Origin: Clostridiales bacterium
Lineage (GTDB): Bacteria; Bacillota; Clostridia; Christensenellales; Aristaeellaceae
Direction: 5' to 3'
NCBI GenBank assembly: GCA_004556395.1
Contig: SFHK01000004.1
Coordinates: 105,370 to 169,369 of the forward strand
DNA: 64,000 nucleotides
Positions 59,457-64,000 of this stretch are shown here, one piece after another. How positions within the stretch are numbered: the stretch's first letter is position 1; each line of letters opens with the position of its first letter. The notes beneath the pieces are model-generated. The model did not search any database. It saw nothing but the letters and a program-made list of their open reading frames with translations, and was not told where the DNA came from. A program made the position numbers and the translations under genes.

Positions 59457-61176
59457 CCGCCCGGATCGCATCCTTACGTACTTCCGTCAGGAATGGCTGC
59501 CCATTCTTTTCACCACCATTTTCGGCCTGCTGTATAACGGCGGTCTGCTGGCGGGCCCCTGGTTTGAAGGCCGGCTGGCGCAGTGTCTGGCCGATATTCT
59601 CGGCGGAAGCGACACCGCCGCGCACATGGTCGTGCTGGCGCTTGCCTATATCGCCGTCACGCTGCTGGTGCAGGCGGCGCGGTTCGTCAAGCGCTTCTAC
59701 GTTCGCCGGTTCGCCAACAACATCAACCGCATCATGAAGGGCGTGCTGTACGCGAACCTTCTTCGCCAGAGCCGGAGCGCGCTGGAACACGAGGGCGCAG
59801 GCGAGCTGATGACGAAGGCCATTTCGGACGTGGACGACTGCGCGGAGGGCATGCGCAAGTTCACCACGGAGGTTTTCGATACCGGCGTGGCGCTGGTGGG
59901 CTATGTGGTCATGCTGTTCGTGTACGACTGGCGGCTGGCGCTTCTGTGCCTGATCTTCCCGCCGATCTCCTACATCTGCGCGGAGCTGATGAAAAAACCG
60001 GTACAGCGCGCGGGCGCGGCCTACAAAAAAGCAGCCTCAGCGCTCAGCACCGCCACGCTCGACCGCGCACGGAACGCCGTTACCTATCGAATTTATGGCT
60101 GTGAGGACGTCCGCGAGGAACGGTATGAGGAAGCGTTGGACAACTATGAAAAGACCGCCGTGCGCGCAAACGTGTGGCAGTCGGCGCTGCCGCCGCTGTA
60201 TCTGGTGATGTCGAACCTCAGCGTCCTGTTCATCCTGTGGTTCGGCGCGAAGAACGTGCTGGGCACGGGCTGGCGCGCGTGGGACATTGCCGCGTTCACC
60301 ACGTTCCTGTCCTGCTTTGTGAAAATGTCCACCAAATCCTCCAAGGCCGCTAAGCTGTTCAACTCCGTGCAGCGCGCGGAGGTCTCGTGGAAGCGCATCC
60401 GTCCCCTGATGAAAACGCCGGAAGCGCTGGCTCCGCTGGAAATCCCGTCCGCGCAGACGCTCGACGTGTCGCAGCTTTCCTTCGGCTACGAGGGCGACGC
60501 ACCTGTGTTTGAGAACCTGTCGTTTACCGCCAAACCGGGCGACATCATCGGTGTGACCGGCCCCGTCGCCTGCGGAAAATCCACGCTGGGACGCACGTTC
60601 CTGTGCGAGCAGCCCTACGGCGGCTCCATCCGCTTCGGCGGAAAAGAGCTTTCCGCCCTTACGCCGAGAGAGCTTTCCTCGACGGTCGGCTATCTGGGAC
60701 ACGACCCGGAGCTGTGGAACGACACCGTGACCGCGAACGTCCTGTGCGGAGACGAGGGCGACGCGTGGAAATACCTTTCCATGACTGCGCTGGACGGCGA
60801 GGTGCGCGCCATGGAGGAAGGCGCGGAAACCGTGGCAGGCAGCAGCGGCGTGCGGCTCTCCGGCGGTCAGGCGCAGCGGCTGGCGCTGGCGCGAACGCTG
60901 GCGCATCCGCGGCCCGTCCTCATTCTGGACGATCCCTTCTCCGCGCTCGACCGTTCGACCGAGGACGTCGTGTTCGAAAACCTCAAGGCCTACGCGCGGG
61001 ATCGAATCGTGCTTCTGATCTCTCACCGGCTCTACCATTTCCCGGAAATGAGCCAGATCATCTACATGGAGGACGGCAAGGCGACCACGGGAACGCACGA
61101 AGCGCTGTGCGCGTCCATTCCCGCGTATCGCGCCCTCTACGAAAGCCAGACGGGAGGTGCAAACCATGAAGCGTAA
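59440..61176 (+). CDS. ABC exporter half-transporter, subunit A
   Basis: A 578-residue type IV exporter half: six membrane helices (about 20-320), then the nucleotide domain. Walker A GPVACGKST, signature RLSGGQAQRLA (intact), Walker B VLILDDPF with aspartate in place of the catalytic glutamate, H-loop LISHRLYHF. With its partner this gives one degenerate and one complete ATP site, as in BmrCD or TM287/288. Likely drug or lipid export under MarR control. GGAGGAG precedes the ATG. Confidence 0.92.
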   Translation: MKPENNRPDRILTYFRQEWLPILFTTIFGLLYNGGLLAGPWFEGRLAQCLADILGGSDTAAHMVVLALAYIAVTLLVQAARFVKRFYVRRFANNINRIMKGVLYANLLRQSRSALEHEGAGELMTKAISDVDDCAEGMRKFTTEVFDTGVALVGYVVMLFVYDWRLALLCLIFPPISYICAELMKKPVQRAGAAYKKAASALSTATLDRARNAVTYRIYGCEDVREERYEEALDNYEKTAVRANVWQSALPPLYLVMSNLSVLFILWFGAKNVLGTGWRAWDIAAFTTFLSCFVKMSTKSSKAAKLFNSVQRAEVSWKRIRPLMKTPEALAPLEIPSAQTLDVSQLSFGYEGDAPVFENLSFTAKPGDIIGVTGPVACGKSTLGRTFLCEQPYGGSIRFGGKELSALTPRELSSTVGYLGHDPELWNDTVTANVLCGDEGDAWKYLSMTALDGEVRAMEEGAETVAGSSGVRLSGGQAQRLALARTLAHPRPVLILDDPFSALDRSTEDVVFENLKAYARDRIVLLISHRLYHFPEMSQIIYMEDGKATTGTHEALCASIPAYRALYESQTGGANHEA

Positions 61177-62854
61177 TCGCAAAACCGGCGTATTTTCCGC
61201 CATCCGCGAAGCGGCCGCGACGCACCGGCTTCTGAGCGCCGGGACCATCCTGTGCGCCATCGCGAGCGTGCTCGCGTCCCTGCTGCCGCCGCTTCTGCTG
61301 GCGCGCGTCATCGACACGCTGACGGGCGGCCTGTCGCTGCCCTTCACCGCGGCGCTGCTGTACTTTGGCAGTCTCGCGCTGGAAGGCGTGCTTTCCTCCG
61401 CGCAGGAAACCCTGCTTGAAATGTTCGGCCAGAGAATGACCCACGCGCTGCGCTCCGAAATGTCCCGCAAGCTCACCCACCTGTCCGCGGCGACGCTTTC
61501 CGCGCAGAATCCCGGCGAGGTTGCCGCGCGTTTCTCCGGCGATGTGGACACCGTCGAAGCGCTGTTCACCTCCGGCGTCATCTCCATGGCGGCGGACGCC
61601 TGCCGCATCCTCTCCATCTTCGCGGTCATCGCCGTGAAGAACCCCGGGCTCGCCGTGCTCCTTCTGCTGGTCATGCCGGTTCTGACCGTCTTTACGCGCC
61701 ACGTACAGAAGCGGATGCTTTCGGCACAGCTGGAAAACCGCCACGCCGTCGCCGCCATCTCCGGGCAGGTGCCGGAAGCGCTGCACAACATCCGCACCAT
61801 CCACGCGCTGGGACTCGAATCCTACATGGGACGCCGCTACGATCGCCGCATCGGCGAAAGCTACGCCGCCGTGGAAAAGACGAATTTTTACGACGCGATC
61901 TACTCGCCGGCAGTGCTGGTTCTCAACGCGGTGGTCGTCGGCGTCGTCATGCTGCTGTCCGCCTCCGGGAACGCGAATGTGTTGACGCTGTTCGGCATGT
62001 CCGTCGGCACGTCCGTCGCCATCATCAACTATATCTCGCGCATCTTCTCCCCCATCGAGAGCCTTGGCATGGAGATCCAGACGATCCAGTCTGCCATGGC
62101 CGGCGTAAAGCGCATCGACGCGTTCCTCGCCCAGCCCGAGCGCACGATTCCCGCCACCGACGCTTCTCACGCATCTGAAGCCGACAGCCGGATTTCCACG
62201 GACAGTCCGCGCGGAGACATCGCATTCTCGCATGTGACCTTCGGCTACGGCGACCATCCCGTGCTCGCCGACCTCTCCTTCACCGTGAAGGCCGGCGAAC
62301 AGGTGACGCTGGTCGGACGGACAGGCGCAGGCAAAAGCACCGTCTTTCGCCTGCTGCTGGGACTCTACCAGCCGGAAAAGGGCTCCATCACCATCGGCAA
62401 TACCGACGTTTCGCAGATTTCCGATCGCGCGCGCCGAAGCTGCATCGGCTGCGTAGAACAGCATTTTGCCCGCGTGCCCGGAACCGTTCTGGATCAGATC
62501 ACCCTCGGCGACCCTCGCATCACCCGCGAAATGGCGCAAAAAGCCGCGCAGCTCGCCGGACTTGACGCCGCCATCCGCAGCTTCCCCTCCGGCTACGATA
62601 CCCCCTGCTCGGACGGCATGTTCTCGCAGGGCGAATGGCAGCTGCTCTCCATCGCGCGCGCCGCCGCCGCGGACCCGGCCATCCTGCTTCTGGACGAAAT
62701 CACCGCCAACCTCGACGCGGAAACGGAAGCACAGGTTCTGGACGCCCTTCGCCGCGCCTCCGCCGGCCGAACCGTCCTCTCCATCTCCCACCGCGTCTAC
62801 GAAACCCTCGGCGGCCGCACCATCGAAATCAAGCCCCTGCAGTCCCCTGCCTAA
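61166..62854 (+). CDS. ABC exporter half-transporter, subunit B
   Basis: A 562-residue partner half. Six helices, then Walker A GRTGAGKST, a degenerate signature FSQGEWQLL in place of LSGGQ, Walker B ILLLDEITAN with the catalytic glutamate, H-loop SISHRVYE. It complements the defects of subunit A, so the pair is an asymmetric heterodimer. ATG 61166 follows GGGAGG and overlaps the A gene by 11 bases. Its last codons (IEIKPLQSPA) lie in the first unit of the tandem repeat that follows. Confidence 0.93.
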   Translation: MKRNRKTGVFSAIREAAATHRLLSAGTILCAIASVLASLLPPLLLARVIDTLTGGLSLPFTAALLYFGSLALEGVLSSAQETLLEMFGQRMTHALRSEMSRKLTHLSAATLSAQNPGEVAARFSGDVDTVEALFTSGVISMAADACRILSIFAVIAVKNPGLAVLLLLVMPVLTVFTRHVQKRMLSAQLENRHAVAAISGQVPEALHNIRTIHALGLESYMGRRYDRRIGESYAAVEKTNFYDAIYSPAVLVLNAVVVGVVMLLSASGNANVLTLFGMSVGTSVAIINYISRIFSPIESLGMEIQTIQSAMAGVKRIDAFLAQPERTIPATDASHASEADSRISTDSPRGDIAFSHVTFGYGDHPVLADLSFTVKAGEQVTLVGRTGAGKSTVFRLLLGLYQPEKGSITIGNTDVSQISDRARRSCIGCVEQHFARVPGTVLDQITLGDPRITREMAQKAAQLAGLDAAIRSFPSGYDTPCSDGMFSQGEWQLLSIARAAAADPAILLLDEITANLDAETEAQVLDALRRASAGRTVLSISHRVYETLGGRTIEIKPLQSPA

Positions 62855-63480
62855 ACACCGTTAATCTCAAAGCGGAGTCAGAATCCCAACGTCTGTCTCC
62901 GCTTCGACTCATCTTTTCCGCCGGACTCGCAGGCTCATCAATAACCGCATAATCGAAATCAAGTTCTTTCCCATCCCTTCAAACACAACCATTAACCTCA
63001 AAGCGGAAGCAGACTCCACGCTCTGTCTCCGTTTCAAACCGTCTCCTCTATCTCCCTCCAAGTCCATAAAACCCCGGCAACTGCATAATCGAAATCAAGC
63101 CCTTTCCCGCCTCTTCAAAAACAACCATTAACCTCAAAGCGGAAACAGACCTCCACGTTCTATCTCCATTTGAACTGTTTCCTATCTCTCCTACCGAGCC
63201 TGCAAAAACCTCGACAACTGCATAATCGAAATCAAGTCCTTGCCACCTACTTCAAACACAACCATTAACCTCAAAGCGTAAACAGTACCCCACCTTCTAT
63301 CTCCATTTGAACTGTTTCCCCCTCTCCTGCCGAGCCCGCAAAGCCCCCAGCAGCCGCATAATCGATTTCAACTCTTACATCTTCTTCCCTCATCGCTTCT
63401 AAACAGTCTCACCACCAACTTCATCACGAAAACGAAAGCACCATTTCTGCTTCCGCTTCAGAGAGGACGACAGGAGAAAC
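62822..63480. repeat. Tandem repeat of about 130-137 bases, four full units plus a remnant
   Basis: Unit starts (ATCGAAATCAAG or similar) are at 62822, 62952, 63088, 63225 and a decayed one at 63361. Each full unit also has ACCATTAACCTCAAAGCGG-like and TCTCC(G/A)TTT-like blocks. In unit 1 these form a hairpin, AAGCGGAG (62870-62877) with CTCCGCTT (62897-62904), that may end the exporter operon. Later units are progressively richer in A, T and C. No gene seen. Confidence 0.88.
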
Positions 63481-63497
63481 GCATGAGCGTATTAGAC

Positions 63498-64000
63498 GTC
63501 ATTTCCACACTCCTTCGTGAGGGGCGACGCCTGCTCGCGCTGCATGCGCTCCTCGATCGCCTGTTTCAATCCACGCCCCTCCGTGAGGGGCGACGCCCGC
63601 CGCGGCGCAGGAACAGGCGGCGGAGATTGTTTCAATCCACGCCCCTCCGTGAGGGGCGACCTTTCCGGGCTCAGCGTGCCCGCGCCGTTGGTCGTTTCAA
63701 TCCACGCCCCTCCGTGAGGGGCGACGTGAACTTTTTGACGGAAATATCAAACTATACGTGGTTTCAATCCACGCCCCTCCGTGAGGGGCGACGTGTGGAA
63801 AACCACGGGCAATTTGCGCAATATTACGTTTCAATCCACGCCCCTCCGTGAGGGGCGACATTTCGCATTGTTTATCAAAAATAACGACAATGTGTTTCAA
63901 TCCACGCCCCTCCGTGAGGGGCGACCGACAACGAAAATCACAGACCATCTTCACTGGCCGGTTTCAATCCACGCCCCTCCGTGAGGGGCGACTTACCCAC
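63498..64000 (-). CRISPR. CRISPR array, type I-C-like repeat, continues past window
   Basis: Seven identical 32-base repeats (starting GTTTCAATCCACGCCCCTCC and ending GAGGGGCGAC) at 63563, 63629, 63694, 63761, 63828, 63894 and 63961, with spacers of 33-35 bases. A degenerate 31-base copy at 63498-63528 marks the left end. In type I-C systems transcription runs from GTCGCC toward ATTGAAAC, so the array is read on the minus strand; the leader and cas genes should lie to the right of the window. No cas gene is visible here. Confidence 0.97.

Overview
The window is one continuous piece of a GC-rich anaerobic Firmicutes chromosome, most likely class Clostridia. The evidence is a SCIFF peptide with its radical-SAM maturase, two T-box leaders, oxygen-sensitive NrdD/NrdG, an Rnf locus, an indolepyruvate:ferredoxin oxidoreductase, a YlbJ-like protein and strong GGAGG ribosome binding sites. 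No rRNA, tRNA, phage or transposase gene was seen. Genes are packed tightly with many ATGA overlaps, and several promoters have a -35 box that contains the stop codon of the gene before. The secreted binding proteins carry signal-peptidase-I type leaders with no lipobox.

Layout. 1-3300 (minus): start of an Rnf-type redox operon, eetA-like, eetB-like, rnfG, rnfC, rnfD (cut by the window edge). 3390-6340 (minus): nrdDG behind two NrdR boxes. 6700-11260 (plus): GH38 mannosidase, a two-domain ThyX and a C26 peptidase. 11280-15490 (plus): ileS under an isoleucine T-box, then a SUKH protein. 15560-21290 (minus): scfA-scfB-crp/fnr, then a separate operon led by a stand-alone NrdD-type glycyl-radical domain, an SsuABC-like transporter and an orphan DUF1989 protein. 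21400-24280: tandem repeats, a PLP decarboxylase and murG. 24400-31540 (plus): aldo/keto reductase, dnaX, BTAD regulator, sugar isomerase, AEC carrier, E2-like protein. 31590-38200 (minus): a membrane protein, then a tyrosine T-box operon of OFA-type MFS carrier, acyl-CoA ligase, iorA and iorB. 38280-40340 (plus): feoAB. 40390-50680 (minus): IMP cyclohydrolase, two esterases, two MATE and one MFS carrier, YlbJ-like and M20 proteins. 50780-58830 (plus): metNIQ behind a methionine-rich leader peptide and terminator, then livJHMGF. 58870-62850 (plus): marR and a heterodimeric ABC exporter. 62820-64000: a roughly 136-bp tandem repeat running up to a type I-C-like CRISPR array that leaves the window.

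How the parts fit. Low-potential electron chemistry dominates. Rnf couples ferredoxin to the membrane, and IOR uses ferredoxin to oxidise or make aryl-pyruvates. NrdD and its apparent spare glycyl-radical domain, and the SCIFF maturase, depend on radical chemistry. The most interesting prediction is that the tyrosine T-box operon takes up an aryl-acetate, activates it to the CoA ester and reductively carboxylates it to an aryl-pyruvate for tyrosine synthesis. The other strong candidates are a methionine leader-peptide attenuator before metNIQ, the stand-alone NrdD glycyl-radical domain, and a fused ThyX whose signature motif is divided between its two halves. All functions are read from sequence alone; no search or folding program was run.
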